The position numbers were made by a program, and so were the translations under genes. This document shows, one piece after another, positions 23,585-33,260 of a stretch of 60,996 nt of DNA (position 1 is its first letter; the number at the start of each line of letters is the position of its first letter). The notes beneath the pieces were generated by a model. The model was given only the letters and a program-made list of their open reading frames with translations. It was not told the origin of the DNA and searched no databases. The stretch covers positions 1-60,996 of the forward strand of contig SFTH01000016.1 in NCBI GenBank assembly GCA_004563405.1. The letters run 5' to 3'. The DNA comes from a bacterium (GTDB taxonomy: Bacteria > Bacillota > Clostridia > Christensenellales > Aristaeellaceae).

Positions 23585-25595
23585 GGCAAGCCTGTATCCG
23601 AAGCTCGCGGCCTCGGCGCTGCGCAAGAACATACGCATCTATCTGCCCTATCTTCTGGCCAGCACGGGCACGGTGATGATGTTCAATCTGCTGCTGGGGC
23701 TTTCGACGGATCCCCAGGTCGCTTCCCTGCGGGGCGGCGCGCAAGTCCAGTTGGTGCTGGCGCTGGGCTGCATCGTGGTCGCCATCTTCTCGGCGATCCT
23801 GCTGTTCTACACCAACGGCGTGATCGTCCGCCAGCGCAAGCGGGAGTTCGGCCTGTACAACATTCTGGGCATGGAGAAGCGCCACGTCGGCCTGGTGCTG
23901 CTGTGGGAGACGATCTACACCGCGCTGATCTCCTTCACGCTGGGCGTGCTGGGCTCGCTGGTGTTTTCCAAGCTCGCACAGCTGCTGATTCTGCACATGC
24001 TGGGCGGCAGCGTGAACCTGAGGTTGGGCTTTCAGCCCTGGGCGGCGCTGGCGACGCTCGCGCTGTTTCTGGGTATCTTTCTTCTGACGCTGGTCAAGAA
24101 CCTCGCGGTCATCTTCCGCGCCCGGCCCGTGGAGCTGCTGCGCAGCGCCAGAGAGGGCGAGCGCGAGCCCAGATCCCGCATCCTGCTGGCGGCGCTGGGC
24201 GTAGTGACGCTGGGCGGCGGCTATGTCCTCTCCCTGCGCACGAACGACGTGTACAACGCCATCGGCAACTTCTTCATCGCGGTGATTCTGGTCATCATCG
24301 GCACCTATCTGCTCTTTACGACCTTCAGCATCGTGCTGCTCAAGGCGCTGCGGAAGAACAGGAGATACTACTACAAGACGAACCACTTCGTGGCGGTGTC
24401 CGGCATGCTGTATCGCATGAAGCGCAACGCCATGGGCCTGGCCAGCATCTGCATCCTCTCCACGATGGTGCTGGTCACGGTGTCCACCACCTTCAGCCTG
24501 TATCTGGGCATCGACGGCGTGATGGACGCGCGCTATCCCTCGGAGGTTGGGTACAGCATGCGCTGGGAGGAGACCACCGACGTGCAGCGCGCGGAGGCGC
24601 TGGAGTGCGTGCGCGCGCTGGCGGAGGATTATGATCTTCAGATCGAGGATGATCGCAGATACGCGATGCTCAGCTTTGTATCGCTGCTGATGGAGGACGG
24701 CGCGACGCTGGATTTCGACCGCAGAACGGGCGTGCCCAGCGAACGCTTCATTTCTCTGAACGTGCTGATGATGGAGGATTACGCGGGCTTGGGCGGCGCG
24801 GCGATGGATCTGAAGCCGGGCGAGGCGCTGGTCTATTCGAGTCGGGGGCGGAAGATGGAGGAGATGCATATCGGCGAAATTTCCCTGCGGCTGCACGCGC
24901 AGGAGTGCTTCCCGGAGCGGGTCAGCATGAATATCTACGCCGACGAGGTGGAAAATGTGTATCTGGTGGTGGACGGCGTGCAGACGCTTTTGCAGATTGC
25001 CGAAGCGGAGCGGGCGGCCTATGGAAAGAACGCCAGCGCGATTCGGGAGTGCGTCAGCTTCAATCTGAGGGGTTCGGAGGCGGACGTGCTGGCCTACGAG
25101 ACGGCGCTGGTGGACGTCGCAGTCCGGGGAGATTACGACTGGACGCTGTACAACCTGCGCTGCCGCCAGAAGGAATACTACGAGGAGTATGTGGCCTTCT
25201 ATGGCGCGATGTTCTTCTTGGGCATGTTCCTGGGCTTCCTGTTCGTCATGACCACGGTGACCATCATGTACTACAAGCAGGTGTCCGAGGGCATGGAGGA
25301 CCGGGGCCGCTACGACATCATGCAGAAGGTGGGCATGACCCGCGCCGAGGTGCGCTCCAGCATCCGCTCCCAGGTGCTCACGGTGTTCTTCCTGCCCCTG
25401 GGCACGGCGGCCGTGCATGTGGCCTGCGCCTTCCCGATGATCGTGTTCATTCTGGCGGCCTTCGGCGTTCAGGATGTGAAGCTCTTCGCGCTGTGCACGT
25501 TGGGGTGCTTCGGGGTCTTTACGGTGCTGTACGTCGCGGTGTATCTGCTCACCGCCCGGGCGTACAATCGCATCGTGGAGGGCCGGCAGGACTGA
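23577..25595 (+). CDS. Peptide-antibiotic ABC transporter permease, BceB-like
   Basis: 672-aa FtsX-type permease. Ten predicted helices: four in the N-terminal half starting IRIYLPYLLASTGTVMMF, two to three more before residue 300, a large extracellular domain (about 310-525), then three helices. This is the BceB layout, where the big domain binds peptide-lipid complexes and signals to the kinase. RQRKREFGLYNILGM is the conserved FtsX-like loop. The start overlaps bceA; ATG 23577 (overlap 8 bp) is favoured, with GTG 23568 a possible alternative. The extracellular domain is rich in acidic residues (about 325-345). Confidence 0.92.
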   Translation: MRRASLYPKLAASALRKNIRIYLPYLLASTGTVMMFNLLLGLSTDPQVASLRGGAQVQLVLALGCIVVAIFSAILLFYTNGVIVRQRKREFGLYNILGMEKRHVGLVLLWETIYTALISFTLGVLGSLVFSKLAQLLILHMLGGSVNLRLGFQPWAALATLALFLGIFLLTLVKNLAVIFRARPVELLRSAREGEREPRSRILLAALGVVTLGGGYVLSLRTNDVYNAIGNFFIAVILVIIGTYLLFTTFSIVLLKALRKNRRYYYKTNHFVAVSGMLYRMKRNAMGLASICILSTMVLVTVSTTFSLYLGIDGVMDARYPSEVGYSMRWEETTDVQRAEALECVRALAEDYDLQIEDDRRYAMLSFVSLLMEDGATLDFDRRTGVPSERFISLNVLMMEDYAGLGGAAMDLKPGEALVYSSRGRKMEEMHIGEISLRLHAQECFPERVSMNIYADEVENVYLVVDGVQTLLQIAEAERAAYGKNASAIRECVSFNLRGSEADVLAYETALVDVAVRGDYDWTLYNLRCRQKEYYEEYVAFYGAMFFLGMFLGFLFVMTTVTIMYYKQVSEGMEDRGRYDIMQKVGMTRAEVRSSIRSQVLTVFFLPLGTAAVHVACAFPMIVFILAAFGVQDVKLFALCTLGCFGVFTVLYVAVYLLTARAYNRIVEGRQD

Positions 25596-25609
25596 GAAAA
25601 GCAAAAATG

Positions 25610-25648
25610 GAGCCGCCGCGAAGCATGTTCGCGGCGGCTCTCCTTCTG
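25610..25648. terminator. Terminator between converging bceB-like and pyrI genes
   Basis: A 13-bp perfect stem (GAGCCGCCGCGAA and its complement) with loop GCATG, followed by a pyrimidine run (TCCTTCTGT) on the plus strand; on the minus strand the hairpin is followed by CATTTTTGC. It can serve both directions. Confidence 0.82.
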
Positions 25649-25729
25649 TCGAAACGCTCGGGCGCACGCAGGAGGGCTGCGCCCCTCCCGGGACTCCATC
25701 GCACCCGGCGGCGCTCACGCGTCCCGGTT

Positions 25730-26164
25730 TCAGCGCTCCTCGCGGATGCGGGGGGCGGTGCTGTCGCAGTAGACGCAGCGGTAGATCTTCTTTTCCGGGT
25801 TCGCCAGGCGGAATTCCTGCGTCAGCTCCTGTTCGGTGGAGGTGATGCAGCGGGGATTTTTGCACTTGATGATGCCGGTGATGCGCTCCGGCAGGCTCAG
25901 GTGCGCCCGCTTGACCAGCGCGCCGTTCCGGATGATGTTGACGGTGATGCCGGGGTCGATGTAGCCGAGCACGTCGAAGTCCAGGTCGATCACCTGGCCG
26001 ATCTTGATGATGTCCTTCTTGCCCTTCTTTTCGCTCTCGGCGTTTTTGATCATGGCCACGGTGCAGTCCAGCTTGCCCAGGCCCAGAATGTTGTAGATTT
26101 CCATGCCGCGTCCGGCGGTGATGTGGTCCAGCACGATGCCGTCCTTGATCTGACCGATAATCAT
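25730..26164 (-). CDS. pyrI: Aspartate carbamoyltransferase regulatory subunit
   Basis: 144-aa regulatory chain that pairs with PyrB and gives allosteric control by nucleotides. The N-terminal domain has GIVLDHITAGRGMEIYNIL and the C-terminal zinc domain has CKNPRC...CVYC, the four cysteines that hold Zn and contact the catalytic chain. It overlaps pyrB by 4 bp and is the last gene of the pyr operon. Its presence means this ATCase is the dodecameric, regulated type. Confidence 0.95.
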   Translation of the reverse strand: MIIGQIKDGIVLDHITAGRGMEIYNILGLGKLDCTVAMIKNAESEKKGKKDIIKIGQVIDLDFDVLGYIDPGITVNIIRNGALVKRAHLSLPERITGIIKCKNPRCITSTEQELTQEFRLANPEKKIYRCVYCDSTAPRIREER

Positions 26165-27078
26165 ACGTTCACCTCCAGGAGCTTGAGAATCAGCGCCATG
26201 CGCATGTACTTGCCGTTGAGGGCCTGCTTGAAGTAGCAGGCGCGGGGATCCTCGTCCACCGCCACGGAGATTTCATTCACGCGGGGCAGGGGATGCAGGA
26301 TGCACAGATCGTCCTTGGCGGTCCTGAGCTTCTCCGGGGTCAGGATGTAGCTGTCCTTCAGGCGGACGTAGTCGGCCTCGTTGAAGAAGCGTTCCCGCTG
26401 CACGCGGGTCATGTACAGGATGTCCAGGCGGGGCATCGCATCCTCGAGGCTGGTGACCTCCTCGTATTCGATGCCCTTGGGGTCGAGCACGTCGGTGAGG
26501 ATGTACTGGGGAATGCGCAGCTCCTCCGGGGAGATCATGACGAACTTCACGCCGGTGTAGCGGCTCATGGCGCTGACCAGCGAGTGCACCGTGCGGCCGA
26601 ACTTCAGATCGCCGCAGAGGCCCACGGTCATGTCGGTCAGGCGGCCCTTCTCCCGGTAGATGGTCAGAAGGTCGGCCAGCGTCTGGGTGGGATGGTTGTG
26701 ACCGCCGTCGCCGGCGTTGATCACCGGGATGCCCGCCTTGCGGCTGGCCACCAGCGGCGCGCCCTCCTTGGGATGGCGCATGGCGATGATGTCCGCGTAG
26801 CATCCCACCACGCGCACCGTGTCGGAGACGCTCTCGCCCTTGGAGGCGGAGGAGGACTGGGCCTCGGAGAAGCCCAGCACGTTGCCGCCCAACTCGTACA
26901 TGGCGGCCTCAAAGCTCAGCCGCGTGCGGGTGGAGGGCTCGAAGAACAGCGTGGCCAGCTTTTTGCCGTGGCAGGCCTCGGCGTACTTGGCCGGGTTGGC
27001 GATGATGTCCATCGCGCAGTCGATCAGCTGCTGCAGCTCCTCGACGGAGAGCTCCATGATGTCGATCAGATTTCTCAT
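26161..27078 (-). CDS. pyrB: Aspartate carbamoyltransferase catalytic subunit
   Basis: 305-aa enzyme joining carbamoyl phosphate and aspartate. Signature FFEPSTRTRLSFE (carbamoyl phosphate loop), the mobile loop SSASKGES, and HPLPRVNEI are intact. It overlaps pyrE by 4 bp upstream and pyrI by 4 bp downstream, so the three are translationally coupled. Length is normal for class B enzymes. Confidence 0.96.
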   Translation of the reverse strand: MRNLIDIMELSVEELQQLIDCAMDIIANPAKYAEACHGKKLATLFFEPSTRTRLSFEAAMYELGGNVLGFSEAQSSSASKGESVSDTVRVVGCYADIIAMRHPKEGAPLVASRKAGIPVINAGDGGHNHPTQTLADLLTIYREKGRLTDMTVGLCGDLKFGRTVHSLVSAMSRYTGVKFVMISPEELRIPQYILTDVLDPKGIEYEEVTSLEDAMPRLDILYMTRVQRERFFNEADYVRLKDSYILTPEKLRTAKDDLCILHPLPRVNEISVAVDEDPRACYFKQALNGKYMRMALILKLLEVNV

Positions 27079-27716
27079 TTTGCGCCTCCGTTGATCCAGC
27101 TCTCGTCCGAAGGGCAGTTGCGGAAGGCGATCAGGCGGGCCACGTCGCTCTCCTGAATGTAGCCCTCCCGGGCGGCGATGCGGGCGATGGTGTCAAAGTC
27201 GGTGAGGCTGGTGTTCTCCACGTTGGCGGCGGCCAGGCGCTCCAGACCCTTCTTCATGCCGTAGGTGAAGATGGAGACCACGCCCAGTACCTCCGCGCCG
27301 GCCTCGCGCAGGATGTCCACGACCTCCAGCACGCTTCCGCCGGTGGAGATCAGATCCTCGATGACCACGACCTTCTGGCCGGGCAGGAGCTTGCCCTCGA
27401 TCTGGTTCTTGCGGCCGTGGTCCTTCGCGCCGGAGCGCACATAGCCCATGGGCAGGTTCAGCAGGTGGGCGGTGATGGCGGCGTGGGCGATGCCCGCGGT
27501 GGAGGTGCCCATCAGCACCTCGACCTGGGGATACTTCTCCTTCACGACCTGCGCCAGGCCGTTTTCCACGTCCGCGCGCACCTGCACGTTGGAGAGGGTC
27601 AGGCGGTTGTCGCAGTAGACGGGGCTCTTGATGCCGCTGGCCCAGGTGAAGGGCTCCTCGGGGCGGAAAAACACGGCCTTGATGGCCAGCAGGTCCTTTG
27701 CAATGCGCTCTTTCAT
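27075..27716 (-). CDS. pyrE: Orotate phosphoribosyltransferase
   Basis: 213-aa enzyme forming OMP from orotate and PRPP. The PRPP-binding motif reads VVVIEDLISTGGS; FTWASGIKSPVYCDNR is the typical N-terminal region, and the catalytic loop contains RSGAKDHGRKNQIEG. ATG 27716 was chosen, with GAGGAGG 8 nt upstream. The gene follows pyrF by 13 bp. Confidence 0.95.
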   Translation of the reverse strand: MKERIAKDLLAIKAVFFRPEEPFTWASGIKSPVYCDNRLTLSNVQVRADVENGLAQVVKEKYPQVEVLMGTSTAGIAHAAITAHLLNLPMGYVRSGAKDHGRKNQIEGKLLPGQKVVVIEDLISTGGSVLEVVDILREAGAEVLGVVSIFTYGMKKGLERLAAANVENTSLTDFDTIARIAAREGYIQESDVARLIAFRNCPSDESWINGGAK

Positions 27717-27729
27717 GATTCTATCCTCC

Positions 27730-28428
27730 TCAACCCACAAATTCGTTCATGCAGCGGCGGTAGGCGGCCACCGGGTCGGCCGCGGCAGTGATGGGACGGC
27801 CCACGACGATGTAGTCCGAGCCCAGCTCCTTCGCCTTCGCTGGAGTGGTCACGCGCACCTGATCGCCCACGTCGCCGTCCGCGAAGCGCACGCCGGGGGT
27901 CACGGTCAGGAAGGACTGGCCGCAGCGGTCATGCACCTTGCCCGCCTCCAGCGGGGAGCACACCACGCCGTCGAGACCGGCTGCCCTGGCGTTCTCGGCG
28001 TAGTGGAGGATCACCTCGTCGATGGGCTTCTCAATCCACAGATCCCTCTCCATGCGGCTCTGGTCGGTGGAGGTCAGCTGGGTGACGCCGATGAGCAGCG
28101 GGCGCGTGCCGTCGGGGCGGGTGAGGCCCTCCAGCGCCGCCTCCATCATGGCGATGGTGCCCGCGCAGTGCAGGTTTGCGATGTCCACGTCCAGCCGGGA
28201 GAGCACGGCCATGGCCTTTTTGACGGTGTTGGGGATGTCGTGGAGCTTGAGATCCAGGAAAATTCTGTGGCCGCGGGCCTTGATCTCCCGCACGATGGCG
28301 GGGCCCTCGGCGTAATAGAGCTCCATGCCGATCTTCACAAAGGGCTTTTCCTCGGTGAACTTGTCCAGGAAGGAGAGGGTCTGTTCGCGGCTTGCGAAGT
28401 CACAGGCGATGATCACGTCGCGTCCCAT
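27730..28428 (-). CDS. pyrF: Orotidine 5'-phosphate decarboxylase
   Basis: 232-aa TIM-barrel enzyme making UMP. The catalytic array D-x-K-x-x-D is visible in FLDLKLHDIPNTV, and the phosphate-binding end has DYIVVGRPIT. The first codons (MGRDVIIACDF) match the family N-terminus. Its ATG shares a base with the pyrD stop (TAATG), indicating tight coupling. Confidence 0.95.
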   Translation of the reverse strand: MGRDVIIACDFASREQTLSFLDKFTEEKPFVKIGMELYYAEGPAIVREIKARGHRIFLDLKLHDIPNTVKKAMAVLSRLDVDIANLHCAGTIAMMEAALEGLTRPDGTRPLLIGVTQLTSTDQSRMERDLWIEKPIDEVILHYAENARAAGLDGVVCSPLEAGKVHDRCGQSFLTVTPGVRFADGDVGDQVRVTTPAKAKELGSDYIVVGRPITAAADPVAAYRRCMNEFVG

Positions 28429-29339
28429 TAGTGCGCACCTCCGATAATTTCATTCAAATCTTGGATTCCATATTTCTCCATCGCGGCGGGCAGGGCCTCC
28501 ACGATGTCCCGGCTGGCGTAGGGGTTGACCAGGTTGGCCGCGCCCACCTCCACCGCCGTCGCGCCGGCGAGCATCATTTCGATCACGTCCTCCGCGCAGG
28601 AGACGCCGCCCATGCCCACGATGGGGATTTTCACGGCCTCGTACACCTGGTACACCATGCGGACGGCCAGCGGCAGGATGGCGCTGCCGGACAGGCCGCC
28701 GGTCCGGTTGGCCAGCAGGGGCTTTCGCGCGTGCAGGTCGATGCGCATGCCCAGCAGGGTGTTGATGAGGCTGACCGCGTCCGCGCCCGCCTCCGCGCAG
28801 GCCGCGGCGATCTCCGCGATGTCACGCACGTTGGGGGAGAGCTTCATGATGACTGGCTTCGTGGTCGCGGCCTTCACGCTCCGGGTGACCTCGGCGGCCA
28901 TCCTGGGGTCGGTGCCGAAGCTCATGCCGCCGCCGTGGACGTTCGGGCAGGAGATGTTGACCTCCAGCCAGCCCACCTGGTCGCACGCGTCGAGCTTCTG
29001 GCAGACCTCGACATATTCGTCCACGGAGAAGCCGCTTACGTTGGCCATGACCGGCTTGTGGAAGTATTCGGCTATTTCGGGCAGCTCGTGGGCGATCACA
29101 TGCTCCACGCCGGGGTTCTGAAGTCCCACCGCGTTGAGCATGCCGCCGGGGCACTCCGCGATGCGGGGCGTGGGGTTGCCCAGCCGCGCCTCCCGGGTGG
29201 TTCCCTTGAAGGAGAAGGAGCCGAGGCAGTCGATGTCGTAGAAGCGGGAGAACTCCCGACCGTAGCCGAAGGTTCCGCTGGCGGGGATGACGGGGTTGTC
29301 CAACCGCACGCCGCAGAGCGTCACGCTGGTATTTACCAC
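28428..29339 (-). CDS. pyrD: Dihydroorotate dehydrogenase B (NAD), catalytic subunit
   Basis: 303-aa FMN enzyme oxidising dihydroorotate. Class 1B features are EVNISCPNVHGGGMSFG, with the catalytic Cys in that loop, and PIVGMGGVSCAEDVIEM for FMN phosphate binding. I chose GTG 29339 with GGGAGG 7 nt upstream; it overlaps the pyrK stop by 7 bp. A class 1B enzyme needs PyrK to pass electrons to NAD, and pyrK lies directly upstream. Confidence 0.94.
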   Translation of the reverse strand: MVNTSVTLCGVRLDNPVIPASGTFGYGREFSRFYDIDCLGSFSFKGTTREARLGNPTPRIAECPGGMLNAVGLQNPGVEHVIAHELPEIAEYFHKPVMANVSGFSVDEYVEVCQKLDACDQVGWLEVNISCPNVHGGGMSFGTDPRMAAEVTRSVKAATTKPVIMKLSPNVRDIAEIAAACAEAGADAVSLINTLLGMRIDLHARKPLLANRTGGLSGSAILPLAVRMVYQVYEAVKIPIVGMGGVSCAEDVIEMMLAGATAVEVGAANLVNPYASRDIVEALPAAMEKYGIQDLNEIIGGAH

Positions 29340-30064
29340 GGCAGTTCCTCCCTTCTGAACACCGGACCGTCCTTGCAGACGCGCTTCGGCCCGGATTTGA
29401 GTTCGATGGTGCAGCCCATGCACGCGCCGAAGCCGCAGCCCATGCGCTCCTCCAGGCTGAACTGGGCGGAGGTTATGCAGGCGGCGTTCACCGCCCGGAG
29501 CATGGGCAGTGGGCCGCAGGCGCAGATGTGGCTGTAATCCAGGCCCACCATGGCGTCGGTCACGAAGCCGCGCACGCCCCGGGTGCCGTCGACGGTGGCG
29601 ACGAACACCCGCGCGCCCAGGCGGCGGAATTCATCCTCGTAGAAGATTTCCTCCGCGGTGTTGAACCCGAGGATGACCGTGACGCCCCGGCCGCGCTCGA
29701 TCAGCCGCCGGGCCAGCAGGTACATGGGCGGCACGCCCGCGCCGCCGCCGATGAGCAGCGGGCGGTCGCCGCAGGCGTCGAGGTCGTAGCCGTTGCCAAG
29801 GCCCGTGAGCAGGTTCAGCCTTGCCCCCCGGGAGAGGTCGGCCATAGCCTGCGTGCCCCGGCCCACGCTTTTGTACAGCAGGGTGAGCTTGTTGCCCTGC
29901 ACGTTGCACACGGAGATCGGGCGGCGCAGATACAGCCCCGGCAGGGCGATTTCCACGAACTGCCCTGGCGCGGTGACGGCGGAGGTGTCGCCCCAGAGCT
30001 GCATTTCATACATGCCCGGGGTCAATTGCCGGTTGGAAACGAGCTCAAAGTCGCTCTGAAGCAT
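29333..30064 (-). CDS. pyrK: Dihydroorotate dehydrogenase B, electron-transfer subunit
   Basis: 243-aa FAD and [2Fe-2S] protein. FAD-binding YLRRPISVCNV, the NAD-domain glycine loop LLIGGGAGVPPMYLLA, and the cluster ligands MGCGFGACMGC followed by VCKDGPVF are clear. It connects PyrD oxidation to NAD reduction in the cytoplasm. Sits 3 bp below carB. Confidence 0.95.
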   Translation of the reverse strand: MLQSDFELVSNRQLTPGMYEMQLWGDTSAVTAPGQFVEIALPGLYLRRPISVCNVQGNKLTLLYKSVGRGTQAMADLSRGARLNLLTGLGNGYDLDACGDRPLLIGGGAGVPPMYLLARRLIERGRGVTVILGFNTAEEIFYEDEFRRLGARVFVATVDGTRGVRGFVTDAMVGLDYSHICACGPLPMLRAVNAACITSAQFSLEERMGCGFGACMGCTIELKSGPKRVCKDGPVFRREELPW

Positions 30065-30067
30065 GGC

Positions 30068-33000
30068 TTACTCCTTGTCTATGGTCGAAATGGCGAAGGT
30101 GGTCTCCTCGAGCACGTCCAGCAGCACCCGGACGGTGTCCAGCGCCGTGAACATGGTCACGTTGTTTTCCACGGACAGGCGGCGGATCATGAAGCCGTCC
30201 CGCGCCTGATTCATGGAGCCCACGTCCCGGGTGTTGATCACATAGGCGATGTGGCCCTGGCGCAGGGCGTTGGGAATGTCGTCGCTGCCCTCGCTGATCT
30301 TCTTGAGCACGCGGGTGCGGATGCCGTGGGCGCGCAGATACCGCGCGGTGCCCTCGGTGGCCTCGATGTTGAAGCCCAGGTTGTAGAAGCGCTGAATCAG
30401 CGGGAAGGCCTCCTCCTGATCCTTGTTGGCCACGGTGGCCAGCACCGTGCCGTAGTTCTGCAGCTGCATGCCGGAGGCCTGCAGCGCCTTGTACAGCGCG
30501 CGGTAGAGCTTCTCGTCGTAGCCGATGGCCTCGCCGGTGGACTTCATCTCCGGAGAGAGGTAGGCGTCCAGGCCGCGGATCTTCGCGAAGGAGAACACCG
30601 GAACCTTCACATACCAGCGCTTCTTCTCCTCGGGGTAGAGGTCGAAGATGCCCTGCTCCTTGAGGCTCCTGCCAAGGATGACGTTGGTGGCGATGTCCGC
30701 CAGGGAGTAGCCGGTGGCCTTCGAGAGGAAGGGCACGGTGCGGGAGGAGCGGGGGTTGACCTCGATGATGTACACGTTTTCTTCCTTGTCCACGATGAAC
30801 TGGATGTTGTACAGGCCCACGATGCCCAGGCCCAGGCCCAGCTTCTTGGAGTAGGTGAGGATGGTGCCCTTGACCTTGTCCGAGATGCTGAAGGGCGGGT
30901 AGACGCTGATGGAGTCGCCGGAGTGGACGCCGGTGCGCTCCACCAGCTCCATGATGCCCGGCACGAACACGTCCCGTCCGTCGCAGATAGCGTCCACCTC
31001 GACCTCCTTGCCGAGGATGTAGTGATCCACCAGTACGGGCTTGTCCGCGTCGATCTCCACGGCGGTCTTGAGGTACTGGCGCAGCTGGGCCTCGTTGGCC
31101 ACGATCTGCATGGCGCGGCCGCCCAGCACGAAGCTGGGGCGCACCAGCACGGGATAGCCGATCTCGGCGGCGGTGCGCACGCCCTCCTCGATGTCCGTGA
31201 CCGCGCGGCCCGCGGACTGGGGGATGTTCAGCTCCACCAGAATCTTTTCGAAGGCGTCGCGGTTCTCCGCCCGGTCGATGGCCTCCACGCCGGTGCCGAT
31301 GATCTTCACGCCCCGCGCGCTCAGAGGCGCGGCCAGGTTGATGGCCGTCTGTCCGCCCAGGGAGGCGATGACTTCGTTCGCGCCCTCGTAGTGGAGGATG
31401 TTCATCACGTCCTCGGTGGTCAGCGGCTCGAAGTAGAGCTTGTCGGCGGTGGTGTAGTCGGTGGACACGGTCTCCGGGTTGTTGTTGATGATGATGGCCT
31501 CGTAGCCCGCCTTGCGGATGGTGGTCACGGCGTGGACGGTGGAGTAGTCGAACTCCACGCCCTGGCCGATGCGGATCGGGCCCGCGCCCAGCACCACGGT
31601 CTTTCTGCGGTCGGTGACCACGGACTGGCTCTCTCCGGCGTAGCTGGAGTAGAAGTAGGGGATGTACGCGCCGGTGTGGCAGGTGTCCACCATGCGGTAG
31701 ACGGGCATGATATTCGCCTCGCGGCGCAGGTCGAACACCGCGCGCTCGCCGGTGTGCCAGAGCTGGGCGATGTACTTGTCGGAAAAGCCCAGCTTCTTCG
31801 CAGCGCGCAGAGCCTCCACGTCCATGGGGCGCTCGGCCAGAAGGGGCTCGTAGTCGGTGATGCGCTTGATGGCCTCCAGGAAGAAGGGGGTGATGGCCGT
31901 GGCCTCGTACACCCGCTCCACGCTCACGCCCATGCGCAGCAGCTGTGCCACCGCGTAGATGCTGTCGTCCCGGAAGGTGGACACATACTCCAGCAGCTCG
32001 TCGGCGGTCTTGCCGTCAAACTTCGCCATGTGGAAGTGACACACGCCGATCTCCAGGGAGCGCACGGCCTTGAGCAGGCACTCCTCCAGGTTGGCGCCGA
32101 TGCCCATCACCTCGCCGGTGGCCTTCATCTGGGTGCCCAGCTTGTTGTTGGCGGAGGTGAACTTGTCAAAGGGGAAGCGGGGTAGCTTCGCCACGACGTA
32201 GTCCAGGCTGGGCTCGAAGGCGGCGTTGGTGTTGGCAATTTTGATGTCCTCCAGCCGCATGCCCACGGCGATCTTCGCCGTGACCCGGGCGATGGGGTAG
32301 CCGCTGGCCTTGCTGGCCAGGGCGGAGGAGCGGGACACCCGGGGATTGACCTCGATGAGGAAGTATTCGGAGGAATTGGGGTTGAGCGCGAACTGCACGT
32401 TGCAGCCGCCCTCGATCTTCAGGGCCTTGATGATCTTGATGGCGCTGTCGTTGAGCATCTTCAGGTCGTGGTCGTTGAGCGTCATGATGGGCGCGACCAC
32501 GATGGAGTCGCCGGTGTGCACGCCCACGGGATCCACGTTTTCCATGCCGCAGATGGTGATGGCGTGGTCCGCGCCGTCGCGCATGACCTCGAACTCGATT
32601 TCCTTGTAGCCCTTGACGCTCTTTTCGATGAGCACCTGGTGCACCGGGGAGAGGCGGAAGGCGTTGACCGCGGTCTCGATCAGCTCCTCCTCGCTGTACG
32701 CGAAGCCGCCGCCGGTGCCGCCCAGGGTGAAGGCGGGACGCAGCACCACCGGATAGCCGATCTCCCGGGCGGCCTGGGCGGCCTCCTCCACGGAGTAGGT
32801 GATGCGGGAGGGGATGACCGGCTCGCCGATCTCCTGGCAGAGCTCCTTGAATAACTCGCGGTCCTCCGCGCGCTCGATGCTGCGGCTGCTGGTGCCCAGC
32901 AGCTCCACCTGACACTCCTTCAGTACACCCTTCTTCTCCAGCTGCATGGCCAGGTTCAGGCCGGTCTGGCCGCCGATGCCGGGGATGATCGCGTCCGGAC

Positions 33001-33244
33001 GTTCGTAGCGCAGGATGCGGGCCACATATTCCAGCGTCAGCGGCTCCATGTACACCTTGTCGGCGATGGAGGTGTCGGTCATGATGGTGGCGGGGTTGGA
33101 GTTGACCAGCACCACCTCGTAGCCCTCTTCCTTCAGGGCGAGGCAGGCCTGGGTGCCCGCGTAGTCAAATTCCGCCGCCTGGCCGATGACGATGGGGCCG
33201 GAGCCGATGATCATAATCTTTTTCAAATCCGTGCGCTTTGCCAT
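30068..33244 (-). CDS. carB: Carbamoyl-phosphate synthase large chain
   Basis: 1058-aa synthetase with the usual duplicated ATP-grasp halves (about 1-545 and 546-935) and a C-terminal MGS-like allosteric domain (about 936-1058). GSGPIVIGQAAEFDYAGTQA and GAGPIRIGQGVEFDYSTVHA start the two halves. The length is normal. The enzyme needs the small glutaminase chain CarA, which is not in this operon or window and must be encoded elsewhere, or ammonia is used directly. Starts 16 bp after pyrC. Confidence 0.96.
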   Translation of the reverse strand: MAKRTDLKKIMIIGSGPIVIGQAAEFDYAGTQACLALKEEGYEVVLVNSNPATIMTDTSIADKVYMEPLTLEYVARILRYERPDAIIPGIGGQTGLNLAMQLEKKGVLKECQVELLGTSSRSIERAEDRELFKELCQEIGEPVIPSRITYSVEEAAQAAREIGYPVVLRPAFTLGGTGGGFAYSEEELIETAVNAFRLSPVHQVLIEKSVKGYKEIEFEVMRDGADHAITICGMENVDPVGVHTGDSIVVAPIMTLNDHDLKMLNDSAIKIIKALKIEGGCNVQFALNPNSSEYFLIEVNPRVSRSSALASKASGYPIARVTAKIAVGMRLEDIKIANTNAAFEPSLDYVVAKLPRFPFDKFTSANNKLGTQMKATGEVMGIGANLEECLLKAVRSLEIGVCHFHMAKFDGKTADELLEYVSTFRDDSIYAVAQLLRMGVSVERVYEATAITPFFLEAIKRITDYEPLLAERPMDVEALRAAKKLGFSDKYIAQLWHTGERAVFDLRREANIMPVYRMVDTCHTGAYIPYFYSSYAGESQSVVTDRRKTVVLGAGPIRIGQGVEFDYSTVHAVTTIRKAGYEAIIINNNPETVSTDYTTADKLYFEPLTTEDVMNILHYEGANEVIASLGGQTAINLAAPLSARGVKIIGTGVEAIDRAENRDAFEKILVELNIPQSAGRAVTDIEEGVRTAAEIGYPVLVRPSFVLGGRAMQIVANEAQLRQYLKTAVEIDADKPVLVDHYILGKEVEVDAICDGRDVFVPGIMELVERTGVHSGDSISVYPPFSISDKVKGTILTYSKKLGLGLGIVGLYNIQFIVDKEENVYIIEVNPRSSRTVPFLSKATGYSLADIATNVILGRSLKEQGIFDLYPEEKKRWYVKVPVFSFAKIRGLDAYLSPEMKSTGEAIGYDEKLYRALYKALQASGMQLQNYGTVLATVANKDQEEAFPLIQRFYNLGFNIEATEGTARYLRAHGIRTRVLKKISEGSDDIPNALRQGHIAYVINTRDVGSMNQARDGFMIRRLSVENNVTMFTALDTVRVLLDVLEETTFAISTIDKE

Positions 33245-33260
33245 GTTCTCTTACCTCCGC

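Noticed and set aside
29528..32185. Long plus-strand open frame opposite carB
   Set aside because: It is antisense to a complete, motif-perfect carB, is His/Val/Gly/Ala/Leu-rich as expected from the reverse of GC-rich coding DNA, and has no ribosome site. The same applies to long frames opposite the NlpC/P60, flavodiiron, secA and trk genes.
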